From positions 24,001-88,000 of the forward strand of contig JANQES010000064.1 in NCBI GenBank assembly GCA_028278205.1: a stretch of DNA of 64,000 nucleotides. The letters are read 5' to 3'. This document shows, in pieces, positions 45,804-54,833 of this stretch. Position 1 is the first letter of the stretch. Every line of letters starts with the position of its first letter. Position numbers and translations under genes: made by a program. The DNA is from Rhodothermales bacterium (lineage in GTDB: Bacteria; Bacteroidota; Rhodothermia; Rhodothermales; Bin80). The notes under the pieces were generated by a model, which was not told where the DNA came from, made no database searches, and saw nothing but the letters and a program-made list of their open reading frames with translations.

Positions 45804-47738
45804 ATGCGGTGTCGTGTACAGTTTTACGCATTCGTAGTATGGCTGATGGTTGGGGCGATGGCGGCCTACGGCCAGGGTAATCCGTCGATGGCCCAGTTTG
45901 CGGCCTCGCCGCTCGACCTTCAGGATCTGCCCGCCATTATGGGCGCGGTGACGCCCTGCGTCGATGGGGAGGCCGACGGCTTTGACTGCAACAGCGTCGA
46001 TCTGATGGCTTTCGTGCCCAACAGCACCTTCGGCGCCGGCTCGGCCAACGACATCTGGGGCTGGACCGACCCGCAGACAGGCGATGAATATGCGATCGTC
46101 GGCCTCAACAACGGCACCGCTTTCGTCGATGTCACCGATCCTGAAAACCCCGTCTACGTCGGCAAATTGCCGACACACACGAGCAGCTCGCTCTGGCGCG
46201 ACGTCAAGGTCTACAACGATCACGCTTTCATCGTCAGCGAGGCGTCCGGGCACGGCGTGCAGGTCTTCGATCTGACCCAACTGCGCAACGTCGCCAACCC
46301 GCCGGAGACGTTTAGCAACACGGCGCATTATGGCAATGTCAACGACGTGCATAACATCGCCATCAACGAAGACACTGGCTTTGCCTATACCGTGGGCAAC
46401 AACGGCGGCGGCACCACCTGCGCCGGCGGCCTCCACATGATCGACATCAGCACGCCGGCGGCGCCGGTCTTTGCCGGTTGCTACAGCGGCGACGGCTACA
46501 CCCACGACGCCCAGTGCGTCGTCTACAACGGCCCCGACGTTCAGCATCAGGGCAAAGAGATCTGCTTCAACTCGAACGAAGACACCGTCACCATCGTCGA
46601 TGTGAGCAACAAGTCGAACCCGATCCAGTTGAGCCGGACGGGGTATCCGACGTCGTCGTACGTGCATCAGGGCTGGCTCACCGACGATCAGACGATCTTC
46701 TATCAGAACGACGAACTCGACGGCGGCAACACGCGCACGCTCGTCTGGGACGTCGTCGATCTGGATGCGCCGGAGATCGTCAACGAATACATCGCCACGA
46801 CGACCTCCAAGGATCATAACCTCTACGTCGTCGGCAATCTGCTTTACGAGACCAACTACACCACAGGCCTTCGTGTGCTCAACATCGACGACCCCGTCAA
46901 CCCGGTCGAGATAGGGTTCTTCGACACCTACACGCCCAACAACGGCGGCAGCTTCGACGGCGCCTGGAGCAACTATCCGTACTTCGCCAGCGGGAACATC
47001 ATCGTCAGCAGCATCGGCGAGGGGTTGTTTGTGCTCAAGCCTGATGCGAGCCCCAACCCGCCCGGCGGCGATTTTACCATCACGCTCAAGCGGGTCTTCA
47101 CCAAGAACAGCGGCGTGCAGAAAGCCAAGATCAAGTGGGACGCTGCCGAGATCAGCACCAACAAGATCGACTTTTACATCGCCGAAGACCCGGCGCAACC
47201 CGACCCCGCCGGCAACCAGGACAAACGCATCAAGACCAGCAAAGAGAAGATCAAGCTGACGATACCTGTCGGCGGTGGCGGGCCGGTTTACAACATCATG
47301 GCCTGCGAGAAAAATTCCTCGACGGTCTGTTCGAACATGGTGCAGGCAGACTTCACCAACGCCCCCGTCATCGGCCCCAACGATCCGGATTATTACGACA
47401 ACGATGGCGATGGCGCCTCGGCGGCGAAGGGGGCGGTCGCGGCGTCGGAGGCGGTGCCGGAGCGGTTTGCGCTTCAGAGCAACTATCCCAACCCGTTCAA
47501 CCCCACCACGTCGATCCGGATGGACCTGCCGGAGGCGGCGCAGGTGTCGGTGGCCGTCTTTGACTTGCTGGGGCGGCAGGTGATGACCACGCCGGTGGTG
47601 TCGCTGGCTGCCGGCGCCAGCCGCAGCGTAACGCTCGACGCCTCGGCGCTCTCGTCGGGCACCTACGTCTACCGCGTGACGGCGCGCATGAAAGACGCCG
47701 TTGAAACAGGTACGGGCCGGATGGTGCTGGTGAAGTAG
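45804..47738 (+). CDS. Choice-of-anchor B protein with extra beta domain and sorting domain
   Basis: 644 residues. Signal peptide MRCRVQFYAFVVWLMVGAMAAYG. The choice-of-anchor B propeller covers ~30-410 (ANDIWGWTDPQTGDEYAIVG, GYTHDAQCVVYNGPDVQHQG, DHNLYVVGNLLYETNY). Residues ~420-540 form a beta domain absent from the other three paralogues (DFTITLKRVFTKNSGVQKAKIKW, KIDFYIAEDPAQPD), perhaps Fn3-like. Then DPDYYDNDGDG, a short Asp-rich calcium-type loop, precedes the sorting domain (NYPNPFNPTTSIRMDLP). Surface protein, role unknown. Confidence 0.9.
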   Translation: MRCRVQFYAFVVWLMVGAMAAYGQGNPSMAQFAASPLDLQDLPAIMGAVTPCVDGEADGFDCNSVDLMAFVPNSTFGAGSANDIWGWTDPQTGDEYAIVGLNNGTAFVDVTDPENPVYVGKLPTHTSSSLWRDVKVYNDHAFIVSEASGHGVQVFDLTQLRNVANPPETFSNTAHYGNVNDVHNIAINEDTGFAYTVGNNGGGTTCAGGLHMIDISTPAAPVFAGCYSGDGYTHDAQCVVYNGPDVQHQGKEICFNSNEDTVTIVDVSNKSNPIQLSRTGYPTSSYVHQGWLTDDQTIFYQNDELDGGNTRTLVWDVVDLDAPEIVNEYIATTTSKDHNLYVVGNLLYETNYTTGLRVLNIDDPVNPVEIGFFDTYTPNNGGSFDGAWSNYPYFASGNIIVSSIGEGLFVLKPDASPNPPGGDFTITLKRVFTKNSGVQKAKIKWDAAEISTNKIDFYIAEDPAQPDPAGNQDKRIKTSKEKIKLTIPVGGGGPVYNIMACEKNSSTVCSNMVQADFTNAPVIGPNDPDYYDNDGDGASAAKGAVAASEAVPERFALQSNYPNPFNPTTSIRMDLPEAAQVSVAVFDLLGRQVMTTPVVSLAAGASRSVTLDASALSSGTYVYRVTARMKDAVETGTGRMVLVK

Positions 47739-48112
47739 GCTGCGGGGTTGAAAACTCGAAACCGAGAGCCCCGAGGAGTCTTAATGATGTTTGATTATTT
47801 TCCTCGGCGCTGGCACAACCGAAAGTCCCCCTTTGAAGGGGGTGCCCCGACGAAGGAGGGGCGGGGGATGTTCGTGCGGCTCTCTGAAAACCTCTTTTTC
47901 AGGCCGCAGGAACATCCCCCTGCGCCGCCCCGCCTTCGCTGCGCGTCGCTGTCCCCCTTCGAAGGGGGAATCGCGCGGTGAGCGATTACCGTAATAATTT
48001 GTCAAAGGTCATTAGGGCGTGTGGACGCCGGATTCCCTTGAATTTCGGGTGATGGATTTGGATTCTATTCGAACGCGGCTTTAAGATGTGATTTCAACAA
48101 AACACGCAGTTC
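47739..48112. other. 374-base gap with a repeat element
   Basis: The middle is the inverted repeat at 47825-47971. The last ~140 bases contain the promoter of the YVTN-type lipoprotein gene. No reading frame in the gap has family features. Confidence 0.4.
47825..47971. repeat. CCCCCTTTGAAGGGGG-type inverted repeat
   Basis: Two palindromic ends (CCCCCTTTGAAGGGGG and CCCCCTTCGAAGGGGG) flank arms GGGGCGGGGGATGTTCGTGCGGC and GCCGCAGGAACATCCCCCTGC, with a short AACCTCTTTTTC loop region. The whole 147 bases can fold as one hairpin. A dispersed family without tandem words. Confidence 0.75.
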
Positions 48113-49534
48113 ATGAAACGCCTATCCGGTTTTTTATTCCTCGCGTTGTGTCTGGCGGCGGTGGCCGGATGCGAGGTCTTCGGCGCCGACAACGACGATG
48201 ACGGCGAGATCAACTACAGCCAGATCCGAGACATCCGGTTTTCGGAGCACGTCTTGCCGCTGTTGCAGCAGAAGGTAGCGCCGCTCTTGGCCGACGAGAC
48301 CGGGCTGCGCCTCGATTCGTGGGAAAGCCTGATCGCCGGGTCGGACTTCGGCGAGGTGCTCATCGCCTTCGACGCCGAGAACAGCCTGCTCGTCGAACTG
48401 GCCACCAAACTCGATCCGCCGCATCCCTCGCAGCAGGGCGAGGAGGCGCTTACGCAAGACGAGATCGATTTTCTCATCCGGTGGATCGACGAGGGGGCGC
48501 GCAACGATGCCGGGCAGGCGCCTTACGAAGACGCCGAGGATCTGCTCTACGTCTGCAACCAGGACGACGCCCTCATCTCGGTCATCGACATGGAGGCCAA
48601 CGTGGTCATCCGCACGGTGAAGCTGGCCGATTTCGGGTTCGACGGTGCGCCCAAACCGCATCACATCGGCGTCGAGCCGGGCGGGGCGTTCTGGTACGTT
48701 TCGCTGATCGGCGCCAACACGGTGCTCAAGTTCAACCGCGATAATGAACTCGTCGGGCAGACGGCTTCTTTCGCGACGCCGGGCATGGTGGCCGTGCATC
48801 CGACCGAAGACCTCGTCTACGCCGGGCGGTCGCTCAGCGCCGTCGATCCGCCGCGCAGCATCGGGGCGGCCACGCGGTCGAGCATCGGGGCGACGGCGCC
48901 GGCAGCGGTGGAACTCGTCGAGGTGTTTTTTCAGAAGCCGCACGCCCTGCGCATCAGCCCCGACGGCGCCTACATCTACACCGCCAGCCTCGTCACCAAC
49001 CAGATCGCCTCGGTCAACACCGCCACGAACGAGGTGAGCCTGTCCGGCTTTCCGGGCGATCCGCACGCCTACCTGCACTTCGCCATCGCCCCCGACAGCC
49101 GGACGCTCTACGCCACGGGCCAGGTCTCCGGCCAGCTTTCCATCTTCGACCTGAGCGACCCCGAAGATCCGGCGCTCACCGGCACCGTCGATGTCAACGC
49201 CGGGCCGTGGCATCCCGCGCTGACGCCCGACGGCGGGCAGCTCTACTTCGGCAACAAGGGCGCCAACACCGTCACAGCGTTCGACACGCAAAGCCAGGCG
49301 ATCACCGTCATCGACGGCGCGGGGCTGGCGCAGCCGCACGGCGCGGCCACCTCGCCCGACGGTCGCTTCATCTACATCTCGAACAACAACAGCCGAGGCG
49401 ATTACACCCCCCGCTACGACTTCGGCGATAACGCCGCCGCCGGCACCGTCGTCGTCATCGACACCGCTACGAATTCGATTGTGAAGGTGTTGGAGATCGA
49501 GGACTTCCCGGCGGGGATGGACGCGGTGAAGTGA
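48113..49534 (+). CDS. YVTN beta-propeller lipoprotein with heme-less cytochrome-like head
   Basis: 473 residues. Lipobox AAVAGC (Cys 20). Residues ~30-135 read like a planctomycete-type cytochrome c domain (IRFSEHVLPLLQQ, SWESLIAGSDFGEVLI, LLVELATKLDPPHPSQQ, IDFLIRWIDEGARND), but no CxxCH heme motif is present. Residues ~140-470 are a seven-bladed YVTN/YncE-like propeller (LLYVCNQDDALISVIDMEAN, HALRISPDGAYIYTAS, AATSPDGRFIYISNNN). No sorting domain; lipid-anchored instead. Its stop (49532-49534) overlaps the ATG of the next frame. Confidence 0.85.
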   Translation: MKRLSGFLFLALCLAAVAGCEVFGADNDDDGEINYSQIRDIRFSEHVLPLLQQKVAPLLADETGLRLDSWESLIAGSDFGEVLIAFDAENSLLVELATKLDPPHPSQQGEEALTQDEIDFLIRWIDEGARNDAGQAPYEDAEDLLYVCNQDDALISVIDMEANVVIRTVKLADFGFDGAPKPHHIGVEPGGAFWYVSLIGANTVLKFNRDNELVGQTASFATPGMVAVHPTEDLVYAGRSLSAVDPPRSIGAATRSSIGATAPAAVELVEVFFQKPHALRISPDGAYIYTASLVTNQIASVNTATNEVSLSGFPGDPHAYLHFAIAPDSRTLYATGQVSGQLSIFDLSDPEDPALTGTVDVNAGPWHPALTPDGGQLYFGNKGANTVTAFDTQSQAITVIDGAGLAQPHGAATSPDGRFIYISNNNSRGDYTPRYDFGDNAAAGTVVVIDTATNSIVKVLEIEDFPAGMDAVK

Positions 49535-51828
49535 TGCGATTTTGGATTTTGGATTTTGGATTTTGGATTGCTTGTAAATCCATCGAAACTGCCAACCGGA
49601 AAAAGCTGCGCCGGTCCCACCGGCTATGTTCTTTTCGATTATTTAATAGGGATCGAAAAACCCTCAATCCAAAATCCAAAATCCAAAATCCAAAATGGAT
49701 AGTTTTTTTTCTCTGCTTGCTATCCACGCTCGCCGCTACCGCCCAGCCCTACACCCGGCAGATCGACGCGTTTCCCATTTTTGATGACGAAGGGGCGGCG
49801 TATACGCATCCGTGGCTCGGTGGGCTTAACGTGCCGAGGCCGCAGATGCTCGACATCGACGCCGACGGCGACCTCGATTTGTTCGTGCAGGAACGACCCG
49901 GCGGGGTGATGTTTTTCGAGAACACCGGCTCGGCGGCGGCGCACCGCTTCGTCTGGCGCACCGATGCTTTCGACAGCCTCGCCGTCAATGAATGGGCGCG
50001 CTTTGCCGACGTCGATGGCGATGGTGATTTCGATGTGCTGGCCGAGGAGCCGTTCAGTTTCATCCGCTATTTTCGCAACGACGGCACGCCCGAGGCGGCC
50101 TCGTTCAGCCTCGTCGCCGATACGCTCAAAGATGCCGCGGGCGTGCCGCTTTTCTCCGACCGCCAGAACCTGCCCGCCCTCGCCGACATCGACTGCGACA
50201 GCCTCCCCGATCTTTTCATCGCCGACCTCAACGGCTTCCTCGCCTACTACGCCAATCTGGGAATCGATAACAACGGCATTCCTCAATTTCAATTCATCAC
50301 CGATCGATACGAAGACCTCGAAATCGTCGGCGGCATCGGAAAAAGAACACAGGCCGAGGGCGCCCGGCACGGCGCCAACGCCATCACTTTTGCCGACATC
50401 GACGGCGACGACGACGTAGACCTGTTCTGGGGCGATTTCTTTTCGCCGAGCCTGTATTTCATCGAAAACACCGGCTCGTGCGAGGCGCCGGCGCTCGAAC
50501 TGGTGACGGATCTTTTTCCCATTAATGCGCCGATAGAAACACGCGGCTACAACGTGCCCCTTCTGGCTGACATCGACGACGACGGCGATGCCGATCTCTT
50601 CGCGGGTGTGCTTGGCGGGGCCTTTGCCGGGGGGCCGAATGCGGCGGATAATTTGTACTTCTACCGTCACGACGACGACCTGAATTTCTCGCTGCAAACC
50701 CGGCAGTTTATCTCCAGTCTCGACGTCGATGAAGATAGTATGCCCGCCTTCGCCGACCTCGACGCCGACGGCGACCTCGACATGGTCGTCGGCAACCGGA
50801 TTGGGCCGAGTCTGGGGCAGCGGGCGCAGCTTTTTTTGTTCGAAAACGAAGGCACGCCCGAAGCGCCGGTCTTCCGCCTCGCCGCTGATCTGCTCGATCC
50901 GTTCGACCCGGCGCGCACGAATCGAATCTTCAACCTCGCCCCCGCCTTCGCCGACCTCGACGCCGACGGCGACGCCGACCTGCTCCTGGGCCGCTTCGAC
51001 GGCTCGTTTGTGCTGCTCGAAAACACGGGCACGCCCCAGCAGCCGGCTTTCGACCTGATCGATCCGGGCACCGCCCCGATCTTCGCCGATCCGGCCATCG
51101 ACATCGGCCAGAACAGCACCCCGGCCTTCGTCGATATCGATAACGACAGCGACTTCGACTTGATCGTAGGCGAAGCGTCGGGGACGTTCAACTTCTTCCG
51201 AAACACCGGCACGCCGCAGCAGCCGCGCCTCGAACTCGAAACCGAGAACCTCGGCGGGCTCGATGCCGGCGCGCGGAGTGCGCCCACGTTCCACGACGTC
51301 ACCGGCGACGGCCTGCCGGATCTGGTCGCCGGGACGGGCCAGGACGGCGTGCTGGTCTATCGCAACACGAGCACGATGCAGGCCGTCTCGTTCGTCTTCG
51401 AGGGATCTTTTGTGATACCGGGGACGGTGCCGCGCCTGGCCGCCCCCGCCTTCGCCGACCTCGACGCCGACGGCGATGCCGACTTCCTGATGGGCGGCAT
51501 CGGCGGCGGGCTTTTCTTTTACCGCAACGACGCCGTCATCACATCCACCGAAGCGCCGCCCGCGCCGCCGCGTTTCTCGCTCTCGAACTATCCCAATCCT
51601 TTCCGGAGCACGACGACGCTGCGCTTCCACCTCCTACAAGCCGCCCACGCCCGCCTCGCCGTCTACGACCTTTTGGGCCGCCTCGTGGCCGTGCCGGTAG
51701 ACGAATACCTCTCTTCCGGCGATCACCACGCCCTCTTCAACGCCCACGCCCTGCCGGCTGGCGTCTACTTCTACTCGCTCACCGTCGGCGGCACAGCGGT
51801 TTCGGGGGCGATGTTGCGGGTGAAATAA
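49534..51828 (+). CDS. VCBS/FG-GAP repeat protein with sorting domain, start uncertain
   Basis: 764 residues if begun at ATG 49534, which overlaps the previous stop (TGATG). The first ~55 residues are then translated repeat (WILDFGFWI, NPKSKIQNPK), and the natural signal peptide (WIVFFLCLLSTLAATAQ) comes late. ATG 49695 is one base out of frame with the body; removing one T from the T8 run (49703-49710) would give MDSFFLCLLSTLAATAQPYTRQ, an ideal signal peptide. The body is ~10 VCBS/FG-GAP repeats with DxDxDGDxD calcium loops (ADVDGDGDFDVL, ADLDADGDLDMVVG). The last ~85 residues are a sorting domain (NYPNPFRSTTTLRFHL). Confidence 0.8.
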   Translation: MRFWILDFGFWIACKSIETANRKKLRRSHRLCSFRLFNRDRKTLNPKSKIQNPKWIVFFLCLLSTLAATAQPYTRQIDAFPIFDDEGAAYTHPWLGGLNVPRPQMLDIDADGDLDLFVQERPGGVMFFENTGSAAAHRFVWRTDAFDSLAVNEWARFADVDGDGDFDVLAEEPFSFIRYFRNDGTPEAASFSLVADTLKDAAGVPLFSDRQNLPALADIDCDSLPDLFIADLNGFLAYYANLGIDNNGIPQFQFITDRYEDLEIVGGIGKRTQAEGARHGANAITFADIDGDDDVDLFWGDFFSPSLYFIENTGSCEAPALELVTDLFPINAPIETRGYNVPLLADIDDDGDADLFAGVLGGAFAGGPNAADNLYFYRHDDDLNFSLQTRQFISSLDVDEDSMPAFADLDADGDLDMVVGNRIGPSLGQRAQLFLFENEGTPEAPVFRLAADLLDPFDPARTNRIFNLAPAFADLDADGDADLLLGRFDGSFVLLENTGTPQQPAFDLIDPGTAPIFADPAIDIGQNSTPAFVDIDNDSDFDLIVGEASGTFNFFRNTGTPQQPRLELETENLGGLDAGARSAPTFHDVTGDGLPDLVAGTGQDGVLVYRNTSTMQAVSFVFEGSFVIPGTVPRLAAPAFADLDADGDADFLMGGIGGGLFFYRNDAVITSTEAPPAPPRFSLSNYPNPFRSTTTLRFHLLQAAHARLAVYDLLGRLVAVPVDEYLSSGDHHALFNAHALPAGVYFYSLTVGGTAVSGAMLRVK
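49537..49696. repeat. ATTTTGG-family inverted repeat, copy B
   Basis: Left arm has four ATTTTGG units and an ATTG end (49537-49570). Right arm CAATCC then AAAATCC three times, ending AAAAT (49665-49696). The core has GGAAAAAGCTGCGCCGG paired with CCGGC...TTCTTTTC. The last two bases of the right arm are the A and T of an ATG at 49695. Confidence 0.88.
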
Positions 51829-51931
51829 TGGTCACTGGTCATTACGCTTCCCCCTGCCTTCGCAGGGGTCGCTGTCACTGGTCACTGGTTGTCTGCCTCC
51901 ACCAGTGACCAATGACCAGTGACCAATGACC
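51829..51931. repeat. Period-7 inverted repeat, word GTCACTG, with hairpin
   Basis: It starts right after a TAA stop. Left: GTCACTG, GTCATTA, then a perfect hairpin CCCCTGC-CTTC-GCAGGGG (51851-51868), then GTCACTG, GTCACTG. Right arm: ACCAGTG, ACCAATG, ACCAGTG, ACCAATG, ACCC. It lies between convergent genes (stops at 51828 and 51985). Confidence 0.8.
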
Positions 51932-51984
51932 CTCGCCAACCTCAACATGAAGCGATACGATCAGGCCTGCCTCTTTCGACCAAA

Positions 51985-52596
51985 TCAAAGCAGATATTTT
52001 ATCACAATAAACCCGCCGACGAGCAGGATGGTGAAGACGATGGCGAGGAGGTTGAAGTATTTGTCGATGAACGCTTTGATGGGTTCGCCGAACTTCCAGA
52101 TGAGGCCGGCCACGAGGAAGAAACGCGCCGTGCGGCTGACCGTCGAGGCCAGCAGGAACAGCAGGAAGTCGATGTCGAAAGCGCCGGCGCTGATGGTGAA
52201 GACTTTGTAGGGGATGGGCGTGAAGCCGGCAGTAAAAATGATGACGAAGCCCCATTCTTCGAACTTGCGGCCCACCTCAAAATAGAGGTCCGGGTCGAAG
52301 CCGGGGATGTGGTCGAAGAAGAACTGCGCGAGGCCGGTGAAGCCGTCGCCGGTGAGCCAGAGGAAGTGGCCGAGGCCGTAGCCCGCCATGCCGCCCATCA
52401 CCGAGGCGATGCTGCAAATCAGGGCGAAGTAGAGCGCCTTCTTCCGGCTGCCGAGCGCCAGCGCAATCAGCAAAACATCCGGCGGCACGGGGAAAAACAT
52501 CGATTCGGCGAAGGCCAGCACAAACAGCGCCGCTGCGCCGTAAGGCGTCTCGGCCCATTTCAACACCCAATCATAAAGACGACGTAGCCAGGTCAT
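51985..52596 (-). CDS. VTT/DedA-family membrane protein (YqaA-like)
   Basis: 203 residues with about five hydrophobic segments. The VTT (SNARE-associated) signature is visible: FAESMFFPVPPDVLLIALALGS, GGMAGYGLGHFLW, FTAGFTPIPYKVFTISAGAF and STVSRTARFFLVAGLIWKFG. Relatives are involved in lipid flipping (undecaprenyl phosphate or phosphatidylethanolamine) and membrane homeostasis; the YqaA group is less studied. Convergent with the VCBS gene. Monocistronic. Confidence 0.88.
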   Translation of the reverse strand: MTWLRRLYDWVLKWAETPYGAAALFVLAFAESMFFPVPPDVLLIALALGSRKKALYFALICSIASVMGGMAGYGLGHFLWLTGDGFTGLAQFFFDHIPGFDPDLYFEVGRKFEEWGFVIIFTAGFTPIPYKVFTISAGAFDIDFLLFLLASTVSRTARFFLVAGLIWKFGEPIKAFIDKYFNLLAIVFTILLVGGFIVIKYLL

Positions 52597-52667
52597 GGTC
52601 TGGGAAGCAAGCTCATAGTGATTTGCAACGTAGTTGCTGACGAGGATCGACGTGCAAGGGAGGAGAA

Positions 52668-52821
52668 ATTTTGGATTTTAGATTTTGGATTTTGGATTGG
52701 TCTCATTCGAGATTGTGATCTCGGAAGAAAAAGTCTTAACGGCTTTGAGCGTCGCGACTTTTTCGGATGCTAAATCCGCGTCCGATCAACAATCCAAAAT
52801 CCAAAATCTAAAATCCAAAAT
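52668..52821. repeat. ATTTTGG-family inverted repeat, copy C
   Basis: Left arm ATTTTGG, ATTTTAG, ATTTTGG, ATTTTGG, ATTGG (52668-52700). Right arm CAATCC, AAAATCC, AAAATCT, AAAATCC, AAAAT (52790-52821). The reverse complement of its core aligns with copy D's core without gaps over ~89 bases, sharing CCGAAAAAG, CGCGACGCTC, CCGTT, TTTTCT, GAGAT and ATGAGA in order. Confidence 0.9.
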
Positions 52822-52843
52822 AGGCACGGCTGCCATAAAACAA

Positions 52844-52875
52844 CGAAGGGCCGACGCAGATCCGTCGGCCCTTCG
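52844..52875 (-). terminator. Rho-independent terminator of the TPR gene
   Basis: CGAAGGGCCGACG (52844-52856) and CGTCGGCCCTTCG (52863-52875) form a perfect 13-bp stem with a 6-base loop. On the minus strand TTGTTTTA follows. It is 27 bases beyond the stop of the TPR gene. Confidence 0.85.
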
Positions 52876-52902
52876 TGAAAAGTCGGAGGATGGCATGGCG
52901 CC

Positions 52903-54309
52903 CTAGCTATCGAGGCCGAGGCGCAGGCGCAGGCGAATGTTGCGATAGAGATCCGGATAGGTGTGCCGGAAGGCCTCCTTCTTGGTCGGATCGAGGCGGA
53001 AGGCCGTTTGCAGCGAGCGGATGCAGTCGTCCGGACGGCCCAGCGCGAAGAGCGCTTTGGCCTGCTGGAAGTAGGCGTTGGCGCAATCCGGTTTGAGCGT
53101 CAGGGCGCGGTGATAAGCCGCCAGCGCATCCTCGAAGCGCCCGGCCTCGAAGAGCGTCTCGGCGAAATCGAGCCACGCTTCGCGGTTGTTCTGATCGAGC
53201 CGCAGCAGGATGCTGTAGGAGACCAGCGCCTCGTCGAGCACGCCGGCATTGTATTCGCAATCGGCTTTAGCATACCAGAACTCGACGGAGTCCTGGTTGA
53301 TTTCGACGGCGCGGGTGAAGTAGGCGAGGGCCTCTTTGAAGCGTTCGAGGGCGTCGTAGCAGCAGCCGAGGCCGTACCATGCTTCGGCGTAGAGTTCTTC
53401 CTCGGCCAGGGCCAGCTTGAAGTAACGGATGGCCGCCTCGTGCTCGCGGAGTTCTTCGTACGCCAGCGCGATGTTGTAATACGTCGCTGCATCGCCGCCT
53501 TCGAGTTCGAGGACGCGTTTGTAGCTGTCGATGGCCTCGCGGAGCTTGCTCAGGTTGGCCATCGCATTGCCCCGGTTGTAATAGGCCGAGGCAAAGTCGT
53601 CCTGAATGGCGATAGCCATGTCGTAGGAGTCGACGGCGTCCTGGTAGCGCTCCATGCGGTTGAGCACGATGCCCCGGTTGTACCACGCGTCGTGCGAGTA
53701 GGGGTCGATGTCGATGTGGTGGTCGTAGCATTCGATGCTACGGGCGTTTTCGCCGAGGCGGTCGTAGCAGAAGCCGAGTTCGTACCAGACCTCCGGATGC
53801 TCGCGGTTGCGGTCGGCGCAGAGTTCGAAGGCGGCGACGGCTTCGGCGAGGCGGTCGGTGCGTTCGAGGGTGACGCCCTGGTTGAAGTAGGCTTCGTCGT
53901 TGAGCGGGTCGTAGCGCAGGGCCATCTCGTAGGCTTCGAGGGCCTCGCCGCTGCGACCGAGGCTATCGAGCGTCACACCCCGGTTGACGATGGTCTCGGT
54001 GTCGGCAGGGTTGAGGCTGAGCGCCTTTTCGTAGGCGTCGAGCGCTTCTTCGTGGCGTCCGAGGTTGTTCAAGAGCACACCGCGCCGCATCCATGCATCC
54101 GAAGAAAACGGTTGCATCGTCAGCAGTTGATCGATGACGGTGAGCGCTTGTTCGAGACGTCCTTGCTCGAAGTAAAACGTAGCAATGTCTTCGAGGGCGT
54201 CAGAGTCGAAATAGGCAGAGTCACCGCGTTGTTCATAGGCCGCGATCAGATCGTTGAGCCGGCCTTCGTCGGTGAACTCTTCGTCGTATCCGAATTCGAA
54301 CATGCTCAT
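52903..54309 (-). CDS. Tetratricopeptide repeat protein
   Basis: 468 residues from ATG 54309 (MSMFEFGYDEEF). About twelve consecutive 34-residue TPR units fill residues ~30-440, e.g. AWMRRGVLLNNLGRHEEALDAYEKAL, AYFNQGVTLERTDRLAEAVAAFE, AWYNRGIVLNRMERYQDAVDSYDMA. No signal peptide or membrane span, so it is a cytoplasmic scaffold or adaptor. The acidic N-terminus is typical of these Bacteroidota proteins. A start at 54408 would add a hydrophobic stretch without family support. Partner unknown. Confidence 0.9.
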   Translation of the reverse strand: MSMFEFGYDEEFTDEGRLNDLIAAYEQRGDSAYFDSDALEDIATFYFEQGRLEQALTVIDQLLTMQPFSSDAWMRRGVLLNNLGRHEEALDAYEKALSLNPADTETIVNRGVTLDSLGRSGEALEAYEMALRYDPLNDEAYFNQGVTLERTDRLAEAVAAFELCADRNREHPEVWYELGFCYDRLGENARSIECYDHHIDIDPYSHDAWYNRGIVLNRMERYQDAVDSYDMAIAIQDDFASAYYNRGNAMANLSKLREAIDSYKRVLELEGGDAATYYNIALAYEELREHEAAIRYFKLALAEEELYAEAWYGLGCCYDALERFKEALAYFTRAVEINQDSVEFWYAKADCEYNAGVLDEALVSYSILLRLDQNNREAWLDFAETLFEAGRFEDALAAYHRALTLKPDCANAYFQQAKALFALGRPDDCIRSLQTAFRLDPTKKEAFRHTYPDLYRNIRLRLRLGLDS

Positions 54310-54833
54310 AGAATGCCGTTGGGTTTGCCCGAAAGGGTGAGGCCCATCACCAGCTTCGGCAGACGACTGGGATATCGGTATTATAATCGGAGGGTAAGCA
54401 ATTTGCAAGAAGTTATTCGTTACAAACCGCTTATTCCGTCCTTTTCTTAACGAACTACCCCGCGTGTGGATTCCTCCTGTTAGAAAAAAACACAGGAAAC
54501 CGCTGCCATCTCAACGCGAGACTTTTTTTGAGGGACTCACGCGACCGGATGATCGTCGCCTCGATATCGCCCGGCTTCAAAACCGTGCTGAGCGGCCTGA
54601 ATCCGCGATTTCCCCCTCCGGCACGTTTTCCCGCGCGTTCGGTACCCACAGAAAACAAGAATCAGGCCATCTTGCCAAAGCGCTTTCCGGATCGACCCAG
54701 ACACCGCTCCGGCGGATGAGGTCGGGTTGCGGATAACGAATTTCTGTTTCGCGTGTTTCTTCTGCGCCCTGCCAGCGAGCCCGCCCCGCCGCACCGATGG
54801 AACACGGGCTATACGTGGCGGTTCATCAAAAAG
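54310..54833. other. Unexplained ~520-base gap upstream of fur
   Basis: Several overlapping frames exist (e.g. 54464-54736 plus, 54537-54839 minus) but none has family features or a ribosome site. A short hairpin CCTCCTGT...ACAGGA lies near 54474-54498, and GCCCG...CGGGC with flanking GCCA/TGGC near 54771-54818, so an RNA or a decayed gene is possible. I cannot identify it. Confidence 0.35.

Larger units (their letters stand above)
52597..52902. other. 306-base gap: repeat copy C and terminator
   Basis: It holds the promoter of the VTT gene (right-to-left), the ATTTTGG copy C and the terminator of the TPR gene. Nothing else is visible. Confidence 0.45.

Noticed and set aside
49537..49696. 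Tandem-word arms as a CRISPR array
   Set aside because: Units are 7 nt with no spacers, and arms are inverted; no cas genes in the window.
49703..49710. Calling the VCBS gene a pseudogene because of the T8 run
   Set aside because: The body is intact and another in-frame start exists; slippage or a read error is as likely as decay.
52963..54450. 495-codon plus-strand frame opposite the TPR gene
   Set aside because: Periodic shadow of the TPR repeats.
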